This document shows, one piece after another, positions 18,428 to 27,957 of a stretch of DNA of 64,000 nt. The notes beneath the pieces are model-generated. The model saw nothing but the letters and a program-made list of their open reading frames with translations. It was not told the origin of the DNA and did not search any database. Source of the stretch: Caldifarciminota bacterium (GTDB lineage: Bacteria > Hydrothermota > Tepidihabitantia > Tepidihabitantales > CAIPLT01); assembly GCA_903865935.1 (NCBI GenBank), contig CAIPLT010000009.1, positions 25,130 through 89,129 on the forward strand. The letters are read 5' to 3'. How positions within the stretch are numbered: position 1 is the first letter of the stretch; every line of letters begins with the position of its first letter. The position numbers and the translations under genes are program-made.

Positions 18428-18640
18428 CAGAAATACGCAGAGCGGATTCTGGGATAAGGGGCTAATCTAAGCGTATTTTGGGTTCATAATAATATTGTAG
18501 AATATTTCTAAGATTAATTTTAGGGCAGGTGTAATAACCTGCTACTCTAATAACGTGGAGGAGCAATGTGTTAAACATTGTCATTATTTGTAATGGTTGG
18601 ATTGAACAGGTTGATTATGGTTCGATATCAACCAATAAAG
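18428..18640 (+). other. Structured 5' leader of unknown class
   Basis: Starting about 10 nt after the predicted transcription start is a long stem (CCCA-G-AAATACGC at ~18428 pairing with GCGTATTT-TGGG near 18482, one bulged G). An inner GGATT/AATCT helix sits inside it. Further hairpins follow: GCAGGT/ACCTGC (~18525-18542), CAATGT/ACATTG (~18565-18582) and GGTTGAT/ATCAACC (~18608-18632). The third overlaps a GGAGG and an ATG with only two codons (ATG TGT TAA). This fits a regulatory leader or a small RNA, but it matches no riboswitch consensus I know. Confidence 0.4.
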
Positions 18641-18710
18641 GTACAACTTTCATTAATATGAAATCGTTGTTAAATATGTTTTTTAATTATAATTAAGAAA
18701 GGAACAACTT

Positions 18711-21700
18711 ATGAATAAATTATTAATCGGACTTTTAGTAGTTGGACTATGTTTATCATTTGGACTCCAATATCAACCGCTCAGCAAGAATGAATCACCA
18801 AATGCAAGATATGAGCAACAACCGAATATTACTTACACAGCGAAAAATAATCCTGCGCCAGCATCAAACCGCGACAATATAATCTTTAGCGAATCTTTCA
18901 CTGAAACGACTTTTCCTCCAACAGACTGGTCAGTGGTTCAAAATAATACCGGTACTCAGGGTGGATATAACTGCTATTGGAGCAGATTTACTGAACCTGG
19001 TTATTTAGTCCATTCTAATCCAGCTGCCGCTGGTTTATGGTGGTCATATGGTCATCAGGACGAGTGGTTAATCACATCAGAAATCAATTTAACTGGTTCA
19101 TTAACTAATAATTACTATCTCCGATACTGGACTTATGGGTTTTTCGGCTCTAATGACAGCGACCATTATTATACGAAAATATCGACGGATGGCGGTGTAA
19201 CCTGGACAACCCTTTTTGACCTGTCTGAACAACCGGTGGGCTGGAATCGTTATGAAGAGCCAGTGGTGATTGATTTAAGTGCGTATGCTGATTCAAGTGT
19301 AAAAATTGCCTGGCAGATGCAAGATGGTCCGGCGGGCCGTGGTGCAAGTTATGTCTGGTTTGTTGATGACGTAGCAGTCAGTTATCCATATGCAACTGAT
19401 ATGGGTGTTGCCAATCTGCTGGACAGAAAACCAATTCCAATGGTAGTTGGTGAAACCGATACATTTTTTGTTCGCGTTTGTAATTTCGGAACCGATGCAC
19501 AAAATGATGTTTCGGTAAAGATGGCCGCAAATGATGTGCTGGTAAATTCAACCACTGTTTCAATTACTGGTCTTGAGTTTACTGATATTTCATTTACCTG
19601 GACACCGGCTGTTTCTGGTGATTATACAGTGAAATTTTTTACTGAACTGACTGACGATGAAGATATGACCAATGATACCTTAGTCAAAAGCATAACAATC
19701 TGTCCTGAGTTTCATCCAATCCCATATTCCAAAGACTTTAACGAAGACTGGGGACCATTTGGCAATAACCCGCCGTTCTGCGGCTGGCGTATTATTGATA
19801 ATGGTGACGAAGCGGTGAAGAAATGGAATCGTAATGACTGGTTTAAAGGTTATATGACTAACCCTTCACGCGAAGTTGCGGTTGTGCGTTATGCACCAAG
19901 AGAACATCAGGATGAATGGTTAATCTCACCGCGATTAAACTGCTCAATTGACACGCAATATACTTTGAGTTTTTGGCATCAGTATGAAGGTTACAAGAAT
20001 GCTGACCCGGATACCGGATATGTTTTAGTCAGCACAGACGGCGGAAATATTTGGACTGAAATTACCAAATATGCGGGTGGTGTTAATGGTCTGGTTTCTT
20101 ACGGTTATCAGATGCATAATATCACATCTTTGGTTGCTGGTGAAGCAGATGTCCGAATCGCTTATCGGTATTTTGCTTATAATGCAGGCCGCTGGCAGAT
20201 AGATGATTTTAATATGATGTACACGCCGACAATTGATGCAATGCCAATTGCAATTGATGTACCAACCTCAATTATTCTCAACCAACCATTTAATGTCTCG
20301 GTCAAGATTAAGAATTCCGGCATGACAACTTTATCGCCGTCCTGGTATGTTTATCTGCAGATGCGGGATGAAAAAGATTCAGCATTGGTCACTACTGCAC
20401 TTGACCCGGAATCAACACTGACATTCACATTCACCGATACGATTGCTGACCTTGATACATATCTACTTACTGCCTGGACTGCTTATCCCGGCGATGAATA
20501 TCCGACCAATGATATTTTAACCAGAATGCTCAGAGCAACCGGCTGGGTGCAAATAGCAGATGTACCAATTCAAGCTCCACTCAATAAAGGTATTAAAGAT
20601 GGCGGGGCATTGACTGTTTATGGAGATACAATCTTTGCTTTCCGTGGCGGTAATACGCGTGAGTTCTATGCTTATGACCCTGTAGTAAATACTTGGTTTG
20701 TTCGGGACTCAATTGCGTATGTTATAAAACTGAATGGAAAAGTCATCCCTAAGCGAGTAAAAGCCGGCGGTTCATTAGTTACATTTGGCGATAAAATCTA
20801 TGCATTTAAAGGTGGCGGCGTAAATGAATTCTGGGCTTATTTGCCGGGACAGGATACCTGGATTAGAAAAACTGATATGCCGATGTTTTATTATGATCCG
20901 ACTAAGAAGACAAAGGTTAAAACTGGCGCAGCTTTAGTTGCGTATGATACTGTCATCTATGCTTTCAAAGGCGGTAATACTAAGGAATTCTGGATGTATA
21001 TTCCATTCAGTGATACATGGGCTAGATGTTGTTCGCTGTCTACTCCTGATGGTAAAAAGATAAAAGCCGGTGGTGCATTGGTTGCTCTGGATGATATGAT
21101 ATATGCATTTGTCGGTGGCAATACGGTCCATTTTTATGCGTATTCTCCAATGACCAATACCTGGACACAGAAATACGATGCGGCATTTGATCCGAATCCG
21201 GCAAAACTTAGAAAGATAAAAGTCAAAGACGGCGGGTCATTAACCGCTTTGGACGGAAAAATCTATGGGTTCAAGGGTGGTAATAAACCGAACTTTGGCT
21301 ATTACAATCCGACTGAAGATACCTGGTACACTCTGGAAGGAATTTCCGGTCTTAAGAAAGTGAAGCATGGCGGAGCATTGGTTGCGTATGACGGGAAAAT
21401 CTACGCATTCAAGGGCGGTAATACCAGAGAATTCTGGTCTTATACTCCGCAGGCAGAGACTGCGATTATTCCTTTAAAACATTCTTTATTGACTGATAAT
21501 TCAATTATGTCCGAAGGCAAATTAACTGTTTCTGATATCAACATCAATATTACACCAAACCCATTCAACAAATTGACGACAATCAGTTATTCGGTTCCAA
21601 TATCAGGTATGGTTACAATAAAGCTGTACAACGCAATGGGCAATCTGATTCAAACTCTGAGACACGAATATCTCAATACCGGAACGTACAGAATGAATCT

Positions 21701-21788
21701 TTCGACTAAAGGCATTGCCAACGGAGTATACTTCTTACGTTATGAAGATGCTACTAATCAGACAGAAATAAAACTCATCGTCCAATAA
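18711..21788 (+). CDS. Large T9SS cargo protein: two cleaved-adhesin-like domains plus Kelch-like repeats
   Basis: A 1025-residue surface protein. A signal peptide (1-~19) leads to a choice-of-anchor J / cleaved-adhesin-like domain (~57-225, SESFTETTFPPTDWSVV...VWFVDDVAV). A CARDB-like domain and a second adhesin-like domain follow (~335-505, YSKDFNEDWGPFG...WQIDDFNM). Another CARDB-like segment precedes six or more Kelch-like repeats (~620-920) of the form KAGGALV...IYAFKGGNTREFWAY...TW. The tail is a T9SS sorting domain (INITPNPFNKLTTISYSV...GVYFLRYED...LIVQ). The Kelch block and tail closely resemble the 10923 protein. Probably adhesion or glycan contact at the cell surface; ligand unknown. 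Confidence 0.87.
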   Translation: MNKLLIGLLVVGLCLSFGLQYQPLSKNESPNARYEQQPNITYTAKNNPAPASNRDNIIFSESFTETTFPPTDWSVVQNNTGTQGGYNCYWSRFTEPGYLVHSNPAAAGLWWSYGHQDEWLITSEINLTGSLTNNYYLRYWTYGFFGSNDSDHYYTKISTDGGVTWTTLFDLSEQPVGWNRYEEPVVIDLSAYADSSVKIAWQMQDGPAGRGASYVWFVDDVAVSYPYATDMGVANLLDRKPIPMVVGETDTFFVRVCNFGTDAQNDVSVKMAANDVLVNSTTVSITGLEFTDISFTWTPAVSGDYTVKFFTELTDDEDMTNDTLVKSITICPEFHPIPYSKDFNEDWGPFGNNPPFCGWRIIDNGDEAVKKWNRNDWFKGYMTNPSREVAVVRYAPREHQDEWLISPRLNCSIDTQYTLSFWHQYEGYKNADPDTGYVLVSTDGGNIWTEITKYAGGVNGLVSYGYQMHNITSLVAGEADVRIAYRYFAYNAGRWQIDDFNMMYTPTIDAMPIAIDVPTSIILNQPFNVSVKIKNSGMTTLSPSWYVYLQMRDEKDSALVTTALDPESTLTFTFTDTIADLDTYLLTAWTAYPGDEYPTNDILTRMLRATGWVQIADVPIQAPLNKGIKDGGALTVYGDTIFAFRGGNTREFYAYDPVVNTWFVRDSIAYVIKLNGKVIPKRVKAGGSLVTFGDKIYAFKGGGVNEFWAYLPGQDTWIRKTDMPMFYYDPTKKTKVKTGAALVAYDTVIYAFKGGNTKEFWMYIPFSDTWARCCSLSTPDGKKIKAGGALVALDDMIYAFVGGNTVHFYAYSPMTNTWTQKYDAAFDPNPAKLRKIKVKDGGSLTALDGKIYGFKGGNKPNFGYYNPTEDTWYTLEGISGLKKVKHGGALVAYDGKIYAFKGGNTREFWSYTPQAETAIIPLKHSLLTDNSIMSEGKLTVSDININITPNPFNKLTTISYSVPISGMVTIKLYNAMGNLIQTLRHEYLNTGTYRMNLSTKGIANGVYFLRYEDATNQTEIKLIVQ

Positions 21789-21810
21789 TTATAAACAATA
21801 ATTAACATCA

Positions 21811-21835
21811 GGGCGGGACATTGTCCCGCCCTTTT
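21811..21835 (+). terminator. Rho-independent terminator
   Basis: GGGCGGGAC (21811-21819), 3-nt loop, GTCCCGCCC (21823-21831), then TTTT. It follows the 18711 gene. Confidence 0.92.
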
Positions 21836-21903
21836 ATTTACAATACAATTTAAGTCATGCATGGTCTTGTTAATATATCCCGTTCATACAATAAAAAGTA
21901 AAA

Positions 21904-21926
21904 GGGCAGTTTAACTGCCCTTTTTT
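21904..21926. terminator. Terminator hairpin between convergent genes
   Basis: GGGCAGT (21904-21910), short loop, ACTGCCC (21914-21920), flanked by A and T runs, so it can act in both directions. It most likely serves the minus-strand gene ending at 21948. Confidence 0.8.
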
Positions 21927-21947
21927 GATTTTAAACAAGACAACCAA

Positions 21948-22430
21948 TTATTTAAATCTGATACCGCCTTTTATTGTAATAACATTATCGGTACTTGATG
22001 CGCCACTATAACTAAATGAATATAAATCGAGATCACCTTCAACAAAGGGGTAAAAGCGTGCTTCATTAAATTTGAATTCGACACCGGCACCGGCTCTGAG
22101 ATTAAAATATGTTGCACCACCGCCGGTTGTCAAGTTAATACCTGCCAAGCCATAAGGATTAAATGTTGAGGATGGAAAGAACAGCATTAAATCGACTGGT
22201 GACATTGTTCCCACAGATATTTTAGTACTGCCAGAATGGAAACTTATTCTTGCCAGTTCAGACCGGATATAGAAATTGTTAACAACGTTAACAAGAGCGC
22301 TGCCATTAATAAAGAAATGATTGTCATTTTCAGCCAATACATAACCAGCACCGCCTTCGATTCCGACCGTCATTGCATAGCTCAATGAAATAATACTGAC
22401 AATACTTAATACTAATAGAACTTTTTTCAT
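21948..22430 (-). CDS. Small outer-membrane beta-barrel-like protein
   Basis: A 160-residue protein from the ATG at 22430. A Sec signal peptide (MKKVLLVLSIVSIISLSYA) is followed by alternating hydrophobic/polar strands rich in glycine and aromatics, ending ITIKGGIRFK with a C-terminal aromatic pair typical of outer-membrane barrels. The open frame extends to 22565. The ATG at 22430 is preceded by a perfect AGGAGG-type site (minus strand) and starts the signal peptide, so the longer form is rejected. A promoter at 22538-22565 gives a ~100-nt leader. No specific family recognised; OmpA/OmpW-like barrels are comparable in size. Confidence 0.75.
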   Translation of the reverse strand: MKKVLLVLSIVSIISLSYAMTVGIEGGAGYVLAENDNHFFINGSALVNVVNNFYIRSELARISFHSGSTKISVGTMSPVDLMLFFPSSTFNPYGLAGINLTTGGGATYFNLRAGAGVEFKFNEARFYPFVEGDLDLYSFSYSGASSTDNVITIKGGIRFK

Positions 22431-22537
22431 ATTTCCTCCTAATATTAATTTATGTGTGATTAATGATAAAATATTAGAAATTACCACCTCCTTCTTATTC
22501 GATAATTTTATATGAACTTTATCTATCATATATCTGA

Positions 22538-22565
22538 ATAATATACTAAACAAGTTTTGTGTCAA
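22538..22565 (-). promoter_or_regulatory. Promoter of the small barrel gene
   Basis: Minus strand TTGACA (22560-22565), 16-bp spacer, TATTAT (22538-22543). Confidence 0.65.
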
Positions 22566-22594
22566 GAGGTTGTGTTAATATTCAACGTTTTCTA

Positions 22595-22622
22595 TTGACT
22601 TTATCACAATACCATTTATACT
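22595..22622 (+). promoter_or_regulatory. Promoter of recA-recX-alaS
   Basis: TTGACT (22595-22600), 16-bp spacer, TATACT (22617-22622). The divergent -35 elements are only ~30 bp apart. I see no recognised LexA box (neither CTGT-N8-ACAG nor GAAC-N4-GTTC). Confidence 0.65.
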
Positions 22623-22649
22623 AACGCAGATTATTATGTGAGGTGAAAT

Positions 22650-23717
22650 ATGGCAGAAGAAGAAAAAATTAAAGCATTGAAAATGGCGATTTCGCAAGTT
22701 GAAAAGCAATTTGGCAAGGGAGCGGTGATGAGACTCGGAGAAACCGAAGCTCAAGTCAAAGCTGATGTTATTCCAACCGGTTCAATCGGACTTGACCACG
22801 CTTTAGGTATTGGTGGAATTCCACGCGGACGGGTAAGCGAAATATTCGGACCAGAGGCTTCAGGTAAAACAACTCTGACTTTACAAATCATTGCCGAAGT
22901 GCAGAAATTGGGCGGCACCGCGGTATTTATTGATGCGGAACACGCACTGGATGTCAAGTATGCGCAGGCATTGGGAGTTAATTTAGAGAACTTATTTATT
23001 GCCCAGCCGGATACCGGCGAGCAGGCATTGGAAATTGCCGAGACTTTGACCCGCTCGGGCAGTCTTGATGTATTTGTTATCGATTCGGTTGCCGCATTAG
23101 TGCCGCGGGCAGAAATCGAAGGCGAAATGGGCGATGCTTTTATTGGTATTCAAGCGCGATTGATGTCACAGGCTCTGCGCAAACTGTCCGCAGTCATCAG
23201 CAAGTCAAATACCTGCGCAATTTTCACTAACCAGCTGCGCCTAAAAATCGGTGTGATGTTTGGAAATCCGGAAACAACACCGGGTGGCTTGGCATTAAAA
23301 TTCTACTCCAGTATCCGACTTGATATAAGGAGAATTGGGGCGCTGAAAAAGGGTGAAAGTGTAATCGGCAATCGTACCCGGGTTAAAGTTGTCAAGAATA
23401 AATTAGCCCCGCCGTTCCGAGAGGCTGAATTTGATATTATCTACGGTAAGGGTATATCACGGATGGGTGAAATAGTTGATTTTGGTGCGGAATATAATAT
23501 TTTAGATAAATCCGGCACCTGGTATCAGTATGAGAACACAAAAATCGGGCAGGGACGCGACAGTGCAATTGAGTTCTTAGAGAAGAATAAAGATATTACA
23601 AAAAAGATTGAGAAGAAATTACACGAAGTGATGCTCGCTGGACCGCCCGTCGATAAAGAAGCACAAGGCGAAGAGACGCATGCGAGTCAATTTAAAACCG
23701 CAAAGAAAAAATCCTGA
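22650..23717 (+). CDS. recA: Recombinase RecA
   Basis: A 355-residue RecA. Walker A is GPEASGKT (67-74). The MAW-type region, the FINQLR-like [10 protein letters not shown] and the GGLALKFY motif of loop 2 are all in place, and the acidic C-terminal tail is short. It catalyses homologous strand exchange and promotes LexA self-cleavage; a lexA gene lies at 33947. A GAGGTGA ribosome site precedes the ATG. The last 38 bp overlap recX in another frame. Confidence 0.98.
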   Translation: MAEEEKIKALKMAISQVEKQFGKGAVMRLGETEAQVKADVIPTGSIGLDHALGIGGIPRGRVSEIFGPEASGKTTLTLQIIAEVQKLGGTAVFIDAEHALDVKYAQALGVNLENLFIAQPDTGEQALEIAETLTRSGSLDVFVIDSVAALVPRAEIEGEMGDAFIGIQARLMSQALRKLSAVISKSNTCAIFTNQLRLKIGVMFGNPETTPGGLALKFYSSIRLDIRRIGALKKGESVIGNRTRVKVVKNKLAPPFREAEFDIIYGKGISRMGEIVDFGAEYNILDKSGTWYQYENTKIGQGRDSAIEFLEKNKDITKKIEKKLHEVMLAGPPVDKEAQGEETHASQFKTAKKKS

Positions 23718-24303
23718 GCGGACTTCAATATACATTAACGGCAGATATGCCCTCAGTGTTGATAAGGAGACACTATTACGTCTCGGTCTATATGAACAGC
23801 AGGAAATATCCAAAACCGAACTGGATACACTGATATATGATGCCGAAAAACAGAAAGTAAAAGATTATGCTTACCGGTTGCTCAAATATCGTATGCGGTC
23901 AAGAAAAGAGCTGGAAACACGCATGCAGCGCAAAGAATTTTCATCAATGATTATATCAGATGTAATAAAGGATTTGGAAAATACCGGACTGATTAATGAC
24001 GAGCAATTTGCCCGGGCATTCACATCCGACCGAATTAATCTCGGACTTAAAGGCAAAAGACTGATATTTGCCGAGCTCGTAAAAAAGGGTGTCGAGGTTT
24101 CTTTAATTAAACATGCGCTTAATAGCGTTGATGAAATAAAAGAACAAGATGCAATCAAAAGACTTGTAGAAAAATATACTAATCGGTATCGGAAATTACC
24201 GCTCTATGAAAAGAAACAGAAGTTATATGCATTATTGACACGACGCGGATTTTCATATCCAGTGATAAAAAATGCTTTGAAAATAGAGGAAAATGAATCA
24301 TAG
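23680..24303 (+). CDS. recX: Regulatory protein RecX
   Basis: A 207-residue protein with the tandem three-helix repeats of RecX: an N-terminal segment [22 protein letters not shown], then the core [22 protein letters not shown] and [15 protein letters not shown], ending [15 protein letters not shown]. RecX modulates RecA filaments. The start at 23680 lies inside recA (38-bp overlap). It is supported by the conserved N-terminal segment, which would be lost with a later start. The gene overlaps alaS by 11 bp, so recA, recX and alaS are probably one transcript. Confidence 0.92.
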   Translation: MRVNLKPQRKNPERTSIYINGRYALSVDKETLLRLGLYEQQEISKTELDTLIYDAEKQKVKDYAYRLLKYRMRSRKELETRMQRKEFSSMIISDVIKDLENTGLINDEQFARAFTSDRINLGLKGKRLIFAELVKKGVEVSLIKHALNSVDEIKEQDAIKRLVEKYTNRYRKLPLYEKKQKLYALLTRRGFSYPVIKNALKIEENES

Positions 24304-26926
24304 AGATATCAGACGGACATTTTTAGATTTCTACGCGCAACGGGACCATAAGATTATTGCCAGTTCTTCATTAGTTCCAAAAGACGACCCGACTCTGCTC
24401 TTTACCAGCGCGGGCATGGTTCAGTTTAAACCATTCTTTGCTGGATCAGTACCGCTAACCTATCGCCGGGCAACAACGATTCAGAAATGTTTGCGGGCTA
24501 CCGATTTAGAGCAAGTTGGAAAGTCTATAAAATATTGTACTTTCTTTGAGATGCTCGGTAACTTTTCATTTGGAGACTATTTCAAAAAAGAAGCGATTCC
24601 GTGGGCGTGGGAATATTTAACCCAGGTGGTTCAGTTGCCTAAAGAACGACTTTCGGTTTCAGTATATGAAGAAGATGACGAAGCATATAATATCTGGTCA
24701 AAAGATATCGGTTTAGAAGCAGGCAGAATTTTCAAGTTAGGGAAGAAAGATAATTTCTGGGGACCAGCTGGCACAGTCGGTGCATGCGGTCCGTGCTCGG
24801 AGATTTATTATGATTTGGGTGAAGAGTTTGGTTGCGGTAAACCAACCTGCGGACCAGGATGTGATTGTTTAAGATTTATTGAAATATATAATATTGTTTT
24901 CCCGCAATACGATATGCAATTAGATGGCACATTGTTGCCTTTGAAAAACCGCGGGATCGATACGGGAATGGGAATGGAGCGGTTGTGCATGGTTTCTCAG
25001 GAGAAAAAATCGATATTCGAAACTGATTTATTTGTGCCGATTGTAAAAGCGATTGGTAAAATCCTCAATTCACCATTGAATGATAAAAATCGTCTCGCAT
25101 ATTATGCGGCAGCTGACCATTGCCGGGCATTGACCTTTGCAATTGGTGATGGTGCCATACCGTCGAATGATGGCAGAGGATATATGCTGCGGTCAATTTT
25201 GCGCCGGGCATTGCTTTTTGCCTATAAGATTGGGATTGAAGAACCATTTTTATACCGCTTGAGCGGCGAGATTATTGAGCAGATGCGCCAATGGTACCCT
25301 GAGTTTGTCCACAAACGCGAATCAATCGCCCTGATTATTAAATCCGAAGAGGAAAGGTTCTTGCGCACGATTTCAGCGGGTCTTGTCCGATGGGAAGAGT
25401 TGTCTGAGCAGTATAAAGAAACGAAGATAATTCCGGGAGCAGAAATATTTAAACTGCACGATACTTTCGGGTTACCAGTCGAACTAGCTCAGGAATTAGC
25501 GACCGAGAATAAATTTATCCTTGATTTAGAAGGTTATGAAAAAGAAATGTCCGCTCAAAAAGAACGGTCACGGAAAGTGGTGATTGACAGTAAAATAGCG
25601 ATTTCCGAGTCAATGGAACAAGCTTTAGCCGAGCAGAACGAAGAATTCAGCGGATATGATAACGATGAGATTGATACTATTCTTTTAATTTTTCAGAAAA
25701 CCGCTGACGATATTTGGGAAGTATTATTGCAGGACCCGCCGTTTTATTCAGAAATGGGCGGTCAGATTGGTGACACGGGCAAAATTATCGGCAAAGATTT
25801 TGAACTGGAAGTTATCAATAGTTATTATAAAAACAAGCACCGCTGGTCAAAAGCTAAGCTCGTTAAAGGCGAATTAAACGAAGGGGCGTTTGTCGAAGAC
25901 CCGATACCGGTACGTGCGATTATTAATCGAGAGCGACGACGGGAAATTGAGCGGGCACATACTGCTACTCATTTATTACATTCGGCACTAAGAACGATTG
26001 TTGGTGATTATGTTAAGCAGGAAGGTTCATTGGTTGAACTTGGCAGGTTCCGTTTTGACTTTACCTGTCCAACTCATCTTGCGAAAGAACAAATTTGTAA
26101 AGTTGAAGAGTTAGTTTATAGTAAGATTGTTGAAGATATTAAAGTTGAACATTTACGAAACGTGCCGATTAACGAAGCTAAGGGAATGGGCGCGCTGGCA
26201 TTCTTCGGTGAGGTTTATGGCGAGCGGGTCAATGTCTTGAAGATTGGTGATTTTTCTATCGAACTCTGTGGTGGAACACACTTGAGACGGACCGGTGAAA
26301 TAGGTTCACTTAAAATTATCAGCGAGTCTGCGATTGCGGCTGGGATTCGACGAATCGAAGCATCAGTCGGTAAATTGGCTTATCAGCAAATTAAAAATGA
26401 ACGTATCATACTTGATGAGTTAAATGATAAATTAGAGTCAAAAGATAGTTTATTAAACAGTAAAATTGACGGACTCTTCCTACACCAAAAAGAATTGGAG
26501 CGGAAAGTAGCCAGTTTAACTGCCAAGGTGATTGAATCGGAAATTGACAAGTTACTACAATCTGCGGAAATTGTTTCAGAAATTAAAATCATCTTTATGA
26601 ATTATGATTATCTCAAAATTGACGATTTTCGTATAATCGCAGATAAGATTCGGGAAAAAGAGAAAGAAAATATTTGTGGATTTCTGGTGGCAAGCAGTAC
26701 CAGTGAAGAGCGAATTCGATATATTCTGTTTGTCAGTGATAATATCAAAGAAAAAATATCTGCCAGCGAAATCGCACGAAATATCGGAAAGGTGATGGAA
26801 GGTGGCGGTGGTGGAAAACCGGATTTGGCTGAAGGCGGGGGCAAAAAAGACAAAGTTCAACTCGCATATGAAGCGCTTAAAAATATTATAAAAGATAAGT
26901 TTACACAACCAGTAGTGAATACCTAG
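24293..26926 (+). CDS. alaS: Alanyl-tRNA synthetase
   Basis: An 877-residue enzyme, the usual full length. The class II catalytic domain opens with RRTFLDFYAQRDHKIIASSSLVP. The editing domain carries HTATHLLH (~555) and CGGTH (~659), the zinc-binding set that removes misacylated serine and glycine. The C-terminal C-Ala region ends with GGGGGKPDLAEGGG. The recA-recX-alaS order is common in bacteria. No frameshift seen. Confidence 0.97.
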   Translation: MNHRDIRRTFLDFYAQRDHKIIASSSLVPKDDPTLLFTSAGMVQFKPFFAGSVPLTYRRATTIQKCLRATDLEQVGKSIKYCTFFEMLGNFSFGDYFKKEAIPWAWEYLTQVVQLPKERLSVSVYEEDDEAYNIWSKDIGLEAGRIFKLGKKDNFWGPAGTVGACGPCSEIYYDLGEEFGCGKPTCGPGCDCLRFIEIYNIVFPQYDMQLDGTLLPLKNRGIDTGMGMERLCMVSQEKKSIFETDLFVPIVKAIGKILNSPLNDKNRLAYYAAADHCRALTFAIGDGAIPSNDGRGYMLRSILRRALLFAYKIGIEEPFLYRLSGEIIEQMRQWYPEFVHKRESIALIIKSEEERFLRTISAGLVRWEELSEQYKETKIIPGAEIFKLHDTFGLPVELAQELATENKFILDLEGYEKEMSAQKERSRKVVIDSKIAISESMEQALAEQNEEFSGYDNDEIDTILLIFQKTADDIWEVLLQDPPFYSEMGGQIGDTGKIIGKDFELEVINSYYKNKHRWSKAKLVKGELNEGAFVEDPIPVRAIINRERRREIERAHTATHLLHSALRTIVGDYVKQEGSLVELGRFRFDFTCPTHLAKEQICKVEELVYSKIVEDIKVEHLRNVPINEAKGMGALAFFGEVYGERVNVLKIGDFSIELCGGTHLRRTGEIGSLKIISESAIAAGIRRIEASVGKLAYQQIKNERIILDELNDKLESKDSLLNSKIDGLFLHQKELERKVASLTAKVIESEIDKLLQSAEIVSEIKIIFMNYDYLKIDDFRIIADKIREKEKENICGFLVASSTSEERIRYILFVSDNIKEKISASEIARNIGKVMEGGGGGKPDLAEGGGKKDKVQLAYEALKNIIKDKFTQPVVNT

Positions 26927-26940
26927 ACAGGGAGTTTTTA

Positions 26941-27918
26941 ATGAGAAACAAAGTAATTTTGTATATCACTATTCTTGGTTTATGGTCAATCGCTAACGCA
27001 AGTATTACTAAAGAAATACCAACTTTATTCCCGGTAAAACAGAACGATAAATACGGTTATATTGATAACAGCGGCCGATTGATCATCAAACCTAAGTTTG
27101 ACAATGCCTGGGATTTTTCCGATGGGTTCGCAGCAGTTTGCATTGATGACAAATGGGGTTATATTGATAAGACCGGTAAATATATTATCAGCCCACAGTA
27201 TGACTGGGCCGAAGATTTTTCGGAAGGCCTGGCAAAAGTAACAGCCGGAGATAAAACTTATTATATTGACCGAGCGAACAAGGTCGTTTTTAAGTCTCAA
27301 TTCAGTGGGTCGGGATATTTTCACGAAGCACTCGCCTGGGTTAATATCGGCGATGACTATGGGTATATTGATACCAAAGGTAAAAAAGTAATCAAAGCTA
27401 AATATGAATGGACTGGTGATTTTGTGGAGTGGCTGGGCGTGGTCAGAATAAAAGAGCAATATGGATATATCAATCGCAATGGCGATTATGTCATCGACCC
27501 GCAATACGACAATGCGGATAATTTTTCTGAGGATTTAGCGGCAGTTAAAAGCGGTGAAAAATATGGTTATATAAATAAAAAGGGCAATATTGTTATAAAA
27601 TTCCAGTTCAACGATGCGGGTAAGTTCATTAGTGGTTTAGCCAAAGTAAAGGTGAATGATTGGTGGGGTTTTATCGACAAGAATGGTGAGTATGTAATTA
27701 ATCCGCAGTTTAGCTGGGTTGACGATTTTTCCGAAGGATATGCAGTAGCGAAAATCGGGGATAAGTACGGCTATATTGATATCCACGGGAAAAATGTCAT
27801 TAATCCGAGATTTGACAATGCAACGGGTTTTATCGGTGGCGTGGCAAAAGTGGAAATCAATAAAAAATGGGGGTATATTGATAAAACCGGCAAGTTTATC
27901 TGGGAGCCGACGCAGTAG
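26941..27918 (+). CDS. Secreted WG-repeat protein (copy 1 of 3)
   Basis: A 325-residue protein: signal peptide (MRNKVILYITILGLWSIANA), then nine WG repeats of about 33 residues, each with a [KW]-[YW]-G-[YF]-I-[DN]-x2-G core followed by I-P-Q-F-A-FSEGLA-type sequence. WG repeats form a beta-propeller-like or solenoid fold of unknown biochemical role. It starts 14 bp after alaS with a GGGAG ribosome site, so it may be read through from that operon. It is the first of three tandem paralogues with the same repeat number, evidently duplicates. There is no T9SS tail, so the protein is likely periplasmic. Confidence 0.85.
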   Translation: MRNKVILYITILGLWSIANASITKEIPTLFPVKQNDKYGYIDNSGRLIIKPKFDNAWDFSDGFAAVCIDDKWGYIDKTGKYIISPQYDWAEDFSEGLAKVTAGDKTYYIDRANKVVFKSQFSGSGYFHEALAWVNIGDDYGYIDTKGKKVIKAKYEWTGDFVEWLGVVRIKEQYGYINRNGDYVIDPQYDNADNFSEDLAAVKSGEKYGYINKKGNIVIKFQFNDAGKFISGLAKVKVNDWWGFIDKNGEYVINPQFSWVDDFSEGYAVAKIGDKYGYIDIHGKNVINPRFDNATGFIGGVAKVEINKKWGYIDKTGKFIWEPTQ

Positions 27919-27957
27919 TTAGATGTCAAACATTTAAAATTTATAAATGGAGAAAAA

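Noticed and set aside
18428..18485. Cyclic di-GMP (GEMM) or other known riboswitch
   Set aside because: Stems are present, but the conserved core sequence and tetraloop-receptor of GEMM are not; no other class fits.
22431..22565. Upstream extension of the small barrel protein
   Set aside because: The signal peptide and ribosome site are at the ATG at 22430; the extension overlaps the promoter.
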